A stretch of DNA of 12,692 nt, from positions 1 to 12,692 of the forward strand of contig JAEZCB010000020.1 of assembly GCA_023412755.1 (NCBI GenBank), written 5' to 3'. Within the stretch, counting starts at the first letter, position 1, and each line of letters starts with the position of its first letter. The position numbers were made by a program, and so were the translations under genes. The DNA is from Bacteroidota bacterium. Lineage in GTDB: Bacteria; Bacteroidota; Bacteroidia; Flavobacteriales_F; PHOS-HE28. The notes beneath the pieces were generated by a model that was given only the letters and a program-made list of their open reading frames with translations, did no database searches and was not told the DNA's origin. Below, piece by piece: positions 1 through 7,027 of the stretch.

Positions 1-24
1 CGCGTTCGATCTATTCTGACCCCT

Positions 25-3000
25 TTACCGGGTTATGATCACTCTTCCCGTATGCTGATCGTTGCCGTTGCTTAGGCGCACGAACCAGATGCCAGCTGTG
101 AGTTGTGCCGCAGGTATGCGGATGGTGCCCGGTGTTCCCGCACCATTGGCCGTGATATGCAGCCTGCCCGTGGCATCCAACACCTCCACCACCACATTCT
201 GGCCATTGTCGATGCCATGCATCACTTGGATGTCGCTGCCATCGTGCCAGATGTTGAGGTCACCCATCGCGTGCTCCGCAACGCTGGTGGCTTCCCCAAC
301 GAACACCTGCTGTGAGCTGCTGGTCTCGCACATGCCGCGGATGGCGGTGAGTGTCACCGTGTACACGCCAGGTACTCCGTACATGTATCCGAAGGAAATG
401 CCCGATAACATGGCACCATCGCCCATATCCCAGATGTATTCATCCGCCGCCACACTCGTGTTGGTGAAGTGGACCGTTTCGTAAGGCATCACCTCATTGC
501 TGGACATTTCGAAAGCGGAAGTAGGTGGCGCGGCCTGGCCGATGGATTGAACGGCAGTGGTCATTTCGCAACCATTGGCGTCCACCACATGCAGGCTGTA
601 TTCGCCAGCAGCCGCCGTGAGCGTTGCCAGAGAGCTGCCATCGCTCCAGGTGAGCGTATATGGTGCCACACCTCCGAACACTTCAGACACAAGCGTGCCA
701 TTCGCTTCTCCACATGCCGCTTGGGTCGTCATGAACTCGACTTCGATCGGCATTGGTTCTGCGATGGTGAACGCTCCTGTGAGCGCTCCACAACCTGCGT
801 CGCTGTCCACGGAGATCATGTAATTGCCTGCCTCCAGATCGGCGAAGGTCACCGACTGGCCGTATTGGCCATTGATCACCGTAGAGAACACATCCATAAG
901 CACTACTTCAGCAGGCCCGTTAGGCATTACCATGCTCACTGCGCCATTGGAAAGACCATGGCAGGTGATATCCTGGATCGTGCGCGAGATCGGGCTGGAA
1001 AGATGGAGCATGAAGCGGGGTCCAGGGCTGGTACCGGGATCCATATGGAATGTATAGCTCTCCCCATTGTTCAGCGGGATCATCACATTCTCATGCAGAT
1101 CTTCCAGCATGATGCAGCTGAGTCCGGCGATCACCTCCAACTGGGAAGCCTGGATCACGTGCAGCCCAGAGATCCCCACCTGCACCTCCACAGGAATGCT
1201 TATGGCTTCCGAGGGCATGCCATACATGTTGATCGAGAGGTTGTTCTCATCCGTATCCCAGGTGGAGATCAACGGTGCCCCGATGTGCGTGAAGGTCATC
1301 TTCGGCACGTCCAGTTCATCCACTCCAGGCAGGCCATGCTCGAACACAACAACGGCCTCATCACTGAATTGACCACCTTGATCGCTTACTTTCAAACGAA
1401 GCATCGGAAGTCCATTGATGAAATTGCCGAAGAACCCACCACTATTGCCGGCGACCTTGGCATCCTCGCCGATGGTCGTGGTCATATCCGGGCCAGTTGC
1501 CTTCAACCAGAAGGACTGTGAACTTTGGATGATGCCATTCGCACCATTGGTACCCACTATTCCATTCCATGTGGCGTTGGTCCCGGTGGCAGGATCGTAG
1601 ATCCAATAGAAGTTGCCCACATCGGCACCTCGCTGGATCTGGGAGAAGGCGATCGGCGAAGGCAGCGGGTTGCTAACAAGGTTGAATCCATCCGTACCAG
1701 CGTTGCCCGTGTTGGTATAGGTCATGGGCAGGGTGATCGGCGAGGTCGCGATATTGGGTGCGCCGGCCACTTCCACGGTGAAGGCCGTTGTGGTATTGAG
1801 TGAAGTACCACACCATGCTGCGAATCCCTGTCCTGGTTGCAACACTTGTGAAGCTGTCACACCCGTGAGTCCATCATTTTGATCGGCGCCAGGTGCTGTT
1901 TCGTCATACCAGCGGATGCTAGGCCAGAGCTCACCGTTGCTGTAGAAGTTCGGGTAATGGGAACCTGGATACCCGGCGGTGAAGAAATCATCCTGCCAGT
2001 CCTGCACGGTGGCGGCGGATACAGGTGCCGCGAGGAAACGCCAGTTGGTGGCACCGGCCGGTATGTACCGCTCCACGGTCATGTTGCCTAGGTAGCTGGA
2101 TCCGGGTTCTACAGGACCGAGACGCCCGGTGCCGGCCGCGGTGCTGCGCAGGCGGACATCAGCGGCGGTGGCATCGAATGCGCCATTCTCGATCTGCAAG
2201 GTCCCGCGCACGTCCAGTGTCAATGGTTCCAGCGTGGTGCCATTCACGGAATTCACATGCATATCGAACAGGTCGTAGGTGCCATTGCCGGCCATGGTGA
2301 TGCCTGCACTGCTCACAAGCCTCAACCGGCCTGTGGTGGAGGTTATGCTTCCGTCGTTGGTGATCCTTTCACCACGCACATCCCAATTGGCACTTTCCAA
2401 TTGCACCATGCCATTCTCCTCCACGATGAGTTCCTGCATCACACGGCCACTGCCACTGGCGGAGATGGTATGCCCATCACGTACCACAAGTGTGGTGTAG
2501 CGATCGATGCTGATGGCTTGTGCGGATCCATTCAATGTGGGGCTCCAGATGGCGTCGTTCTCGGTGCCACTGCCCATGCTGAAGTAGTAGGGGCGGCAAC
2601 GATCCCCGCGTACCTGGACACGATCGATGAAGATGTCCTCCAAGGCCTCCGTACTGCGTGTGCGGATGCGCAATTGCAGGGAAGCTCCGTGTACCGGCAC
2701 CGGGAAAATGAAATCCTGGAACGATTGACCGAGCGTGGCTCCATCACCAACCCCGTCAAGGTTGGTATCCTGACGCAACCATCCATCCACGTAAGGGTTT
2801 TCCTTATGGGAGCGGAACGCACCCACGGTGGCCCAGCCGGTCCCATCGATATTGGTCTCAACAAGGAGGTAGTCCCTCTGGGCGAATGCCTGATCGAAAA
2901 GGGCCGCATTGCGTGCGCCGGCCATCAGGTTGATGGAGATCTGCTGCATGCCGATGATGTCCATGGATGGAAAGGAGATCACCGCTTCCGCATTGGGTGC

Positions 3001-4302
3001 TATGGTGGCCATATTGCTCATGCCCACGTAGGAGGAACCATGTACCGCACTCATCGGGATGCCACCAGCGCCATTGAAAGTGGTGCTGGTGCCACGCAGG
3101 AAATAACTGCCCGAAGCAGGGTTGGCATGGGCTGCATTCATGGTGTATCGCACACCATTTCCGTCTGTCTCAAAACTTTCATCGAGCAACTGCACCATGC
3201 CACTGCGATCATCCACAATGGTAAGCAGGTACTTGTTGGATGGGCCAATGAATGGTGTGCCCGAGCCTCCGGTGATGCCGGTGATCTCGAACAGCAATTG
3301 GCGGTCGCCTGGGCATCCACCATCCACCGGAATGGACAATTCCAACATGGCCGCAGTGCTTCCACCAGGGAAGATCACCGAGCCTGCGGCCCAACCGCCG
3401 ATGGCCGCAGGCTCCCCGCCTATCAAGCTCACACTTACTTCAGCGGGGGCGCTCATATGCGGATGCACCATTTCCAAAGGGATCTGCACACTGCCCGCGA
3501 AGGAATTGACCGTGCCGGAGGCGGCGCTGAAATCAACCCGGGAAGAACAATCGAATGGCACGGAGATGTTGTCGAAGAGTGCACGGGTACTGTTGACCGT
3601 GCCATGGTTCCACAAGCAACCGATGTATGGCAAAGGCGTATTGGTATACCAGGTATCCACAGCTGTACCGGCACTGTTGGTGGCACTTTCCATGGAAGGC
3701 CATGTGGAGCCGGAGGCCTGGAACATTTCCCAGGTACCCGTGGTGGGGTCGAAAGTGACCCTTACCGCCAGCGCCTGGTTGTTGAAGTTGCCGAAGGAGA
3801 TGAGGTTGGTGATGTTGTTATTGGCATCGAGGCCGTTCGTGTACCTCACCAGCCTCAATGGGTTGATGCTGCTGCCATTGGTACCCAACACCACGGCATA
3901 ACCCTGGCCCTGCAGAAGATCTTCATGAGAACCCGCCAGCACCACGGCCATACCTGTGGCCCCAGTACCGAAACCGGTCGGATTCAAAGCATTCTGCCGC
4001 ATATGGAAGGACCACTCCAGCATACAACTGTTGTTGGAGAGTGTGGTCTCATATGCACCCGGTGTCTGTCTGGAGACGAAGTCCCGCCCTGTGATGTTGC
4101 TCTTGAGTTGAAGGGCACCACCCGAAATGCTGGCACTGCCGGGCGGCAGCGTCTCGTATTCCACCCAGCCATTACCCACCGTGTTACCATCCGGGCGGTT
4201 GAGATCGTCCACGAGGAGCTGCGCCGGTGCATGCCGCACAAGGAGCGCGCATGTCAGTATGCCCAGCAGTTTCAGGGACCTTGAAGTGTTGGTACTTTTC
4301 AT
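25..4302 (-). CDS. Large secreted modular protein with T9SS type A sorting domain
   Basis: This is a 1,425-residue exported protein, probably released or anchored at the cell surface by the type IX secretion system. I chose the start at 4302, not the longer frame open to 4497, because it begins a clean signal peptide (MKST..., hydrophobic LLGILTCALLV, cleavage after APAQ near residue 28) and the upstream extension overlaps the promoter region. Visible modules in order: a concanavalin/LamG-like beta domain (about 30-250); a Calx-beta-like stretch (255-365); a jelly-roll-like region (374-569); a repetitive beta region (575-740); a Bacteroidota-type region with NWRFLAAPV and GFNLVSNPLPSPI (about 750-940); SprB-like repeats (first degenerate, about 1106-1183; second 1194-1250 with GGVAPYTLTWSDG); a PKD domain (1262-1335, YIWDMGDG); and the sorting domain (1349-1425, VEVLDATGRL, LTAGIWFVRL, ending GRVIITR). 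I see no catalytic motif, so adhesion or matrix binding is only inference. Confidence 0.9.
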   Translation of the reverse strand: MKSTNTSRSLKLLGILTCALLVRHAPAQLLVDDLNRPDGNTVGNGWVEYETLPPGSASISGGALQLKSNITGRDFVSRQTPGAYETTLSNNSCMLEWSFHMRQNALNPTGFGTGATGMAVVLAGSHEDLLQGQGYAVVLGTNGSSINPLRLVRYTNGLDANNNITNLISFGNFNNQALAVRVTFDPTTGTWEMFQASGSTWPSMESATNSAGTAVDTWYTNTPLPYIGCLWNHGTVNSTRALFDNISVPFDCSSRVDFSAASGTVNSFAGSVQIPLEMVHPHMSAPAEVSVSLIGGEPAAIGGWAAGSVIFPGGSTAAMLELSIPVDGGCPGDRQLLFEITGITGGSGTPFIGPSNKYLLTIVDDRSGMVQLLDESFETDGNGVRYTMNAAHANPASGSYFLRGTSTTFNGAGGIPMSAVHGSSYVGMSNMATIAPNAEAVISFPSMDIIGMQQISINLMAGARNAALFDQAFAQRDYLLVETNIDGTGWATVGAFRSHKENPYVDGWLRQDTNLDGVGDGATLGQSFQDFIFPVPVHGASLQLRIRTRSTEALEDIFIDRVQVRGDRCRPYYFSMGSGTENDAIWSPTLNGSAQAISIDRYTTLVVRDGHTISASGSGRVMQELIVEENGMVQLESANWDVRGERITNDGSITSTTGRLRLVSSAGITMAGNGTYDLFDMHVNSVNGTTLEPLTLDVRGTLQIENGAFDATAADVRLRSTAAGTGRLGPVEPGSSYLGNMTVERYIPAGATNWRFLAAPVSAATVQDWQDDFFTAGYPGSHYPNFYSNGELWPSIRWYDETAPGADQNDGLTGVTASQVLQPGQGFAAWCGTSLNTTTAFTVEVAGAPNIATSPITLPMTYTNTGNAGTDGFNLVSNPLPSPIAFSQIQRGADVGNFYWIYDPATGTNATWNGIVGTNGANGIIQSSQSFWLKATGPDMTTTIGEDAKVAGNSGGFFGNFINGLPMLRLKVSDQGGQFSDEAVVVFEHGLPGVDELDVPKMTFTHIGAPLISTWDTDENNLSINMYGMPSEAISIPVEVQVGISGLHVIQASQLEVIAGLSCIMLEDLHENVMIPLNNGESYTFHMDPGTSPGPRFMLHLSSPISRTIQDITCHGLSNGAVSMVMPNGPAEVVLMDVFSTVINGQYGQSVTFADLEAGNYMISVDSDAGCGALTGAFTIAEPMPIEVEFMTTQAACGEANGTLVSEVFGGVAPYTLTWSDGSSLATLTAAAGEYSLHVVDANGCEMTTAVQSIGQAAPPTSAFEMSSNEVMPYETVHFTNTSVAADEYIWDMGDGAMLSGISFGYMYGVPGVYTVTLTAIRGMCETSSSQQVFVGEATSVAEHAMGDLNIWHDGSDIQVMHGIDNGQNVVVEVLDATGRLHITANGAGTPGTIRIPAAQLTAGIWFVRLSNGNDQHTGRVIITR

Positions 4303-4331
4303 TTCGATCCGGGTTTCATTTCGTGCCTTCC

Positions 4332-4343
4332 CCGCCATGGCGG
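4332..4343. repeat. Perfect 12-base palindrome CCGCCATGGCGG in the T9SS gene leader
   Basis: This self-complementary sequence lies 30 bases upstream of the T9SS protein start. If transcription starts near 4352-4356 it would sit in the 5' leader of that mRNA. It could form a short hairpin or bind a dimeric regulator, but nothing else supports a function. Confidence 0.35.
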
Positions 4344-4350
4344 AGTGGGG

Positions 4351-4366
4351 CTTTGATCCAAAGAGT
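4351..4366 (-). promoter_or_regulatory. Candidate promoter of the T9SS protein gene, overlapped by an inverted repeat
   Basis: Read on the minus strand, 4366-4359 is ACTCTTTG, which shares the CTTTG end of the Bacteroidota -7 element TAnnTTTG but departs from it in the first two bases. It would give a leader of about 50 bases before the start at 4302. The -7-like site overlaps an inverted repeat, CTTTG-ATC-CAAAG (4351-4363), which could be an operator. I see no good -33 TTG element, so this is tentative. Confidence 0.3.
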
Positions 4367-4404
4367 TTTACTTGGCGTGCCTTTCTACGGCACGGGGTGC
4401 GGTA

Positions 4405-4424
4405 GGGTTTCGCCAAGGAAACCC
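4405..4424. repeat. Perfect 7-base inverted repeat GGGTTTC/GAAACCC
   Basis: Arms 4405-4411 and 4418-4424 are separated by six bases (GCCAAG). The right arm runs into a second palindrome, AACCCGGGTT (4420-4429). No T-run follows on either strand, so it does not look like a terminator. It lies between the T9SS gene and the tRNA, upstream of both, so a regulatory site or a structural relic are both possible. Confidence 0.4.
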
Positions 4425-4476
4425 GGGTTGAAAGCACCTGGGATGAAAGCATTATGCGCGATCGGCCCAAAGCGCT

Positions 4477-4484
4477 TATCTTTG
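4477..4484 (+). promoter_or_regulatory. Promoter -7 element (TATCTTTG) of tRNA-Arg
   Basis: TATCTTTG matches the Bacteroidota consensus TAnnTTTG exactly and ends 14 bases before the mature tRNA 5' end, leaving a short 5' leader. At the expected -33 position there is only TTATG (4452-4456), a poor match to TTTG or TTG. Confidence 0.65.
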
Positions 4485-4498
4485 CAGCCGTTTCCAAA

Positions 4499-4572
4499 GG
4501 ACCCGTAGCTCAATTGGATAGAGCATCTGACTACGGATCAGAAGGTTTGGGGTTCGAATCCCTACGGGTCCG
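4499..4572 (+). tRNA. tRNA-Arg, anticodon ACG
   Basis: All arms fold: acceptor stem GGACCCG (4499-4505) with CGGGTCC (4565-4571); D stem GCTC/GAGC; anticodon stem TCTGA/TCAGA around the loop CTACGGA, with anticodon ACG at 4533-4535; T arm TGGGG-TTCGAAT-CCCTA with one G-T pair; discriminator base G at 4572. The 3' CCA is not encoded (CA follows the discriminator), so it must be added after transcription. An ACG anticodon, read as ICG after deamination of A34 by TadA, decodes the CGU/CGC/CGA arginine codons. It appears to be a single-gene transcription unit with its own promoter and terminator. Confidence 0.97.
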
Positions 4573-4582
4573 CAAGCATTCC

Positions 4583-4605
4583 AAGGCGCCTCACCGGCGC
4601 CTTTT
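4583..4605 (+). terminator. Intrinsic terminator of tRNA-Arg
   Basis: An 8-base perfect stem, AAGGCGCC (4583-4590) with GGCGCCTT (4596-4603), closes a 5-base loop (TCACC) and runs into TTTT then CATTTT. It begins 11 bases after the tRNA and fits a rho-independent terminator. Confidence 0.85.
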
Positions 4606-4620
4606 CATTTTCCATGGTCC

Positions 4621-4695
4621 ATCGGGCAAAGCGCCGATCCCGCCGAGAAAAGCCATCTATCTCGGCGAATAAGATCCGGAACATCGGGCGGTTCC
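4621..4695. repeat. Cluster of three inverted repeats downstream of the tRNA terminator
   Basis: Three potential hairpins lie in a row: ATCGG/CCGAT (4621-4625 and 4634-4638); a perfect 8-base pair CGCCGAGA/TCTCGGCG (4641-4648 and 4660-4667, 11-base loop); and GGAAC/GTTCC (4678-4682 and 4691-4695). The word ATCGGGC occurs in the first and third (4621-4627, 4683-4689). None is followed by a T-run typical of a terminator. The stretch 4606-4698 holds no plausible gene. It could be a structured RNA, a leader or decayed sequence. Confidence 0.4.
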
Positions 4696-4698
4696 TTT

Positions 4699-4706
4699 GA
4701 TCTTTG
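4699..4706 (+). promoter_or_regulatory. Candidate promoter -7 element (GATCTTTG) of the small membrane ORF
   Basis: GATCTTTG differs from TAnnTTTG only in the first base and would start transcription about 40 bases before the ATG at 4751. No -33 element is evident. Confidence 0.35.
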
Positions 4707-4750
4707 TGGCCGGATCCAAAGGCCATCAGGGCTGATAGGATCTTCGAGCA

Positions 4751-4963
4751 ATGCCCAGGACACTATCCCTCCGAACCATCTCCGCCCATTTCAGATCCAA
4801 AGGCAGAGAGGAATTGCTCCTGCAGGGGAGTCTGTTGGTGGGCATCGCATCACTGATGTTGCTCATCGGCACCACCACTCGTCCAGAAACCACCATAAAG
4901 CCGGTGAAAAGAACGCACCAGCAGGAGCTGCGGGAGGTGAAAGGACCCGGGCTGCTGCCGTAA
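4751..4963 (+). CDS. Possible small single-pass membrane protein (hypothetical)
   Basis: This 70-residue frame has a basic N-terminus (MPRTLSLRTISAHFRSKGRE), one hydrophobic segment at about residues 21-41 (LLLQGSLLVGIASLMLLIG) and a polar, charged C-terminal tail, the pattern of a small inner-membrane protein with its N-terminus in the cytoplasm. It lies in an otherwise gene-free gap between tRNA-Arg and the TPR protein, 45 bases after a promoter-like GATCTTTG. I recognise no family and have no homology evidence. The overlapping minus-strand frame (4726-4977) looks like a shadow. It may be a real short gene or chance. Confidence 0.4.
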   Translation: MPRTLSLRTISAHFRSKGREELLLQGSLLVGIASLMLLIGTTTRPETTIKPVKRTHQQELREVKGPGLLP

Positions 4964-4996
4964 CATTCCGGTTCCACCCCAGGCTCGTAATCGTTG

Positions 4997-5016
4997 TGGT
5001 GCCATAAGCGGCACCA
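4997..5016. repeat. 7-base inverted repeat TGGTGCC/GGCACCA
   Basis: Arms at 4997-5003 and 5010-5016 enclose the six-base loop ATAAGC. It begins 34 bases after the small ORF's stop and ends 40 bases before the TPR gene start. TCATTGT follows rather than a T-run, so it is either a weak terminator of the small ORF or an operator for the next gene. Confidence 0.4.
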
Positions 5017-5023
5017 TCATTGT

Positions 5024-5031
5024 GGCATTTG
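5024..5031 (+). promoter_or_regulatory. Weak candidate promoter -7 element (GGCATTTG) for the TPR gene
   Basis: GGCATTTG keeps the conserved TTTG but not TA. Its spacing (25 bases to the ATG at 5056) is like that of the other candidate promoters here. A TTG lies at 4994-4996, but farther upstream than the usual -33 spacing. Confidence 0.25.
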
Positions 5032-5055
5032 CGGCCCTCGTAAATGCCCTGCATC

Positions 5056-5796
5056 ATGAAGAAACTACCAATTCTGCTGATCTTACCCATCTTCTCAACC
5101 CTCCTTTCCGCCCAACCCCATGTCTATGAGGATCTGCTCGTGTATTACGTGGATGAGGAGTACGAGAAGTGTGTGAAGAAAGGCGAGCGATATGTGAACA
5201 GCAAAGCCACCCGCAATGATCCCCTCCCCTACCTCTATCTGAGCAAGTGCTACCACGAAATGAGCAAGCTGGAGCGGTTCAACACCGACCCGGACTACAA
5301 AAAGGCGGACAGGGAAGCGCTGAAGTACGCTGTTAAGTTCCGGAAGAAGGACAAGGAGAATGAACATTTCAGTGCTCACGAGGACTACTGGCGAGAACTG
5401 AACAGCTACGCGATGGAGTCCGGCATGAACTGGTATGAGCAGGAGAAGTATCCCAAGGCGCGGATGATCTTCAGCCGCATGGTGAGCTATGACCCCAGCA
5501 ATCCCGGTGCATGGCAGATGCTCGCCCTATGCCAGGCCCGCTCCCGAATGATGCGTGATGCACAGGAAAGCATGCAGCACGCGCTGGAGGCATATGAACA
5601 GGTGAAGGCGGAGGATGAGGATCTGCGCACACTCACCGAGGATCAGAAGAAGCTATTCAAGATCTCACTCATCGAGCACAGCGATCTGCTTGCCGGCAAT
5701 GGCCTGCAGGATTCAGCCCGTGTGGTATTGGAATTGGGCTACGAACATTTCCAGGACGACCCGGAGTACAACATGCTCTACAATGAGCTGAACTGA
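5056..5796 (+). CDS. Secreted TPR-like repeat protein, function unknown
   Basis: This is a 246-residue exported alpha-helical protein. I chose the ATG at 5056 over the in-frame ATG at 5044 because it starts a clean signal peptide (MKKLPILLILPIFSTLLSAQ), which suggests the periplasm. The rest is rich in charged and aromatic residues arranged as helical hairpins like tetratricopeptide repeats: about residues 35-66, and most clearly 123-175, where YEQEKYPKARMIFSRM is followed by YDPSNPGAWQMLALCQ and a further helix. TPRs are protein-binding scaffolds, and no enzymatic motif is visible. The gene runs towards the Nudix gene and overlaps its end by 19 bases. Many Bacteroidota carry similar unassigned TPR proteins, so I can name no partner. 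Confidence 0.85.
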   Translation: MKKLPILLILPIFSTLLSAQPHVYEDLLVYYVDEEYEKCVKKGERYVNSKATRNDPLPYLYLSKCYHEMSKLERFNTDPDYKKADREALKYAVKFRKKDKENEHFSAHEDYWRELNSYAMESGMNWYEQEKYPKARMIFSRMVSYDPSNPGAWQMLALCQARSRMMRDAQESMQHALEAYEQVKAEDEDLRTLTEDQKKLFKISLIEHSDLLAGNGLQDSARVVLELGYEHFQDDPEYNMLYNELN

Positions 5797-6227
5797 TCTT
5801 TCAGCATACGCATCACGCGCTGGTCTATCGGCAGACTTAATGCCTCCACACTGGCCTGGCCGATATCCAACCATCGTGCTCCTTCCACCTGGTGCTCGTA
5901 GGTATAGGCGAAAGGGCGCTCCAACACCGTGAGCTGGCTATGGTCCGCCGTGAAAAAATAGTACACGCTGATCACCTGCATGGGACTTTCATGGAAAACG
6001 CTCTGTTGGAAAAAGTCCGTGGTGTAGAAATGCCGCAGGTCCTTAGCCTCCATTGCCAGCTCCTCCCTGATCTCACGAACAAGGCACTCGGCAGGCCCTT
6101 CGCCATACTCCAGACCACCACCCGGGAATTTCGTGATGTGCCTCCCTTTGATCAGCTCATCCATCACCAGAACACGCGGTGCTGCACCATGGTCCACCAA
6201 CAATCCATATACCCGTATGGTGAACAT
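5778..6227 (-). CDS. Nudix hydrolase
   Basis: This 149-residue protein (starting MFTIRVYG) carries a Nudix box (GX5EX7REUXEEXGU) at about residues 37-59: the GGGLEYGE start, then REIREEL with the metal-binding glutamates. The usual glycine near the end of the box is alanine (LAM). KFPGGGLE just before the box is typical of family members in Bacteroidota. Nudix enzymes cleave nucleoside diphosphates linked to another group, but the substrate cannot be read from this sequence. The ATG at 6227-6225 shares one base with the TGA of the upstream methyltransferase (TGATG), so the two are probably translated together. An in-frame GTG one codon upstream is a less likely start. The 3' end overlaps the convergent TPR gene. 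Confidence 0.92.
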   Translation of the reverse strand: MFTIRVYGLLVDHGAAPRVLVMDELIKGRHITKFPGGGLEYGEGPAECLVREIREELAMEAKDLRHFYTTDFFQQSVFHESPMQVISVYYFFTADHSQLTVLERPFAYTYEHQVEGARWLDIGQASVEALSLPIDQRVMRMLKDQFSSL

Positions 6228-6913
6228 CACTTCCTTGCTCTAAGCATCTCTCGTTTGCCTGGCGGTCCGGGCAGCCGTTCCACTCTAAGACCGGCCGACA
6301 TCATGTTCCTGCGCACATCACCCTTGGCGCAATAGGTCACCAGCATGGCTCCTGCGCGCATCGACTGTGCTACCTGGCGAAAAACATCCGGCGTCCACAT
6401 TTCGGGTTGGGTGCGCGGGCCGAAGGCATCGAAGTACACCATATCGAAACGCTCCTTCACGTCCAACTCCTGCACCTTCGTGCGCAATTGCTCAAAGCGC
6501 ATACCTCCATCCAATCCATGCGGCCCAGGCTCTGTCATCACTTTCAGGTATCCTTCCTGCAAACCAGGCCACGCCAGTTCTTCCCAATACTTCAAAGGTC
6601 CAAGCTGTTCCTTCGGCAATGGATCAGGCTCCAATGCGGTGTACTCCACAGTACACTTTCCTTCCAGGCATCGGATCCATGTCAAGAGCATGTTCAAACC
6701 GGTGCCCAGACCTACTTCCAGGATCGAGACCGGACGCCGGGCACCATGTTCCGCCAGCCATGCATGCAGGCCCATGTTCAGGTAGACATGCGTTGATTCC
6801 TGGACAGCGCCGTGTTTGCTGTGGTACTGTTCATTCCACCGCTCACTTCGCAGCGTGATCGACCCATCGGCGGTGCGGTATGGTGCAAGATCCGGCGAAG
6901 AGGCCAGCGGCAT
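6227..6913 (-). CDS. mnmD: tRNA 5-aminomethyl-2-thiouridine methyltransferase, MnmC N-domain (DUF752) type
   Basis: This 228-residue SAM-dependent methyltransferase matches the N-terminal domain of MnmC, which methylates nm5(s2)U34 to mnm5(s2)U at the wobble base of some tRNAs. Visible landmarks: YHSKHGAVQES (30-40), SAM-binding EVGLGTGLN (66-74), acidic EP after TAL (95-96), YFDAFGP (160-166) with PEMWT, YCAKGDVRR (194-202) and the C-terminal PGPPGKREML. The FAD-dependent oxidase half of MnmC is absent, as in known stand-alone DUF752 enzymes. I chose the start at 6913 because family homology begins just after it (YRTADGSITLRSERW); the frame stays open up to 6979, but those residues look non-native. 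It is the first gene of a two-gene unit with the Nudix hydrolase. Confidence 0.93.
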   Translation of the reverse strand: MPLASSPDLAPYRTADGSITLRSERWNEQYHSKHGAVQESTHVYLNMGLHAWLAEHGARRPVSILEVGLGTGLNMLLTWIRCLEGKCTVEYTALEPDPLPKEQLGPLKYWEELAWPGLQEGYLKVMTEPGPHGLDGGMRFEQLRTKVQELDVKERFDMVYFDAFGPRTQPEMWTPDVFRQVAQSMRAGAMLVTYCAKGDVRRNMMSAGLRVERLPGPPGKREMLRARK

Positions 6914-6917
6914 GTTG

Positions 6918-6925
6918 CAAATTAA
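6918..6925 (-). promoter_or_regulatory. Candidate promoter -7 element (TTAATTTG) of mnmD
   Basis: On the minus strand TTAATTTG matches TAnnTTTG except at the second base. It ends only four bases before the chosen ATG at 6913. If it is used, transcription would start at or next to the start codon, giving a leaderless or nearly leaderless mRNA. Confidence 0.4.
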
Positions 6926-6992
6926 AGGTGAATGCGCACTCCCATGTTGAATGATGGGCGCGTGGCCTCCGGTGCGCATAGGTTGGTGGAAC

Positions 6993-7000
6993 TAGCTTTG
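6993..7000 (+). promoter_or_regulatory. Promoter -7 element (TAGCTTTG) of the M42 peptidase operon
   Basis: TAGCTTTG is an exact match to TAnnTTTG and lies 27 bases before the ATG at 7028. No convincing TTG is found about 19-20 bases upstream. It faces away from the mnmD promoter, about 70 bases off. Confidence 0.6.
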
Positions 7001-7027
7001 CGCACCCTTAGCAACCGGAAGATCCTT

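Noticed and set aside
1..24. Possible end of another gene or a terminator at the window edge
   Set aside because: Too short to judge; I see no hairpin or coding signal within these bases.
469..1521. A 350-codon open frame on the plus strand
   Set aside because: Also antisense to the T9SS gene, with His/Arg-rich composition and no recognisable motif.
2257..4284. A 675-codon open frame on the plus strand
   Set aside because: It lies wholly antisense to the T9SS gene. Its translation is rich in His, Gly and Cys without domain features, and such long antisense frames arise from codon bias in GC-rich genes.
4499..4572. tRNA-Arg as an integration site for a mobile element
   Set aside because: I saw no repeat of the tRNA 3' end elsewhere in the window and no integrase or phage gene.
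4454..4672. Open frame reading VAQLDRASDYGSEGLGFES
   Set aside because: This is the familiar false translation of a tRNA gene; the tRNA-Arg explains it completely.
4726..4977. Minus-strand frame of 83 codons opposite the small membrane ORF
   Set aside because: Cys/Ser/Arg-rich composition without signal peptide or domain; the plus-strand frame is more protein-like and has a promoter-like site.
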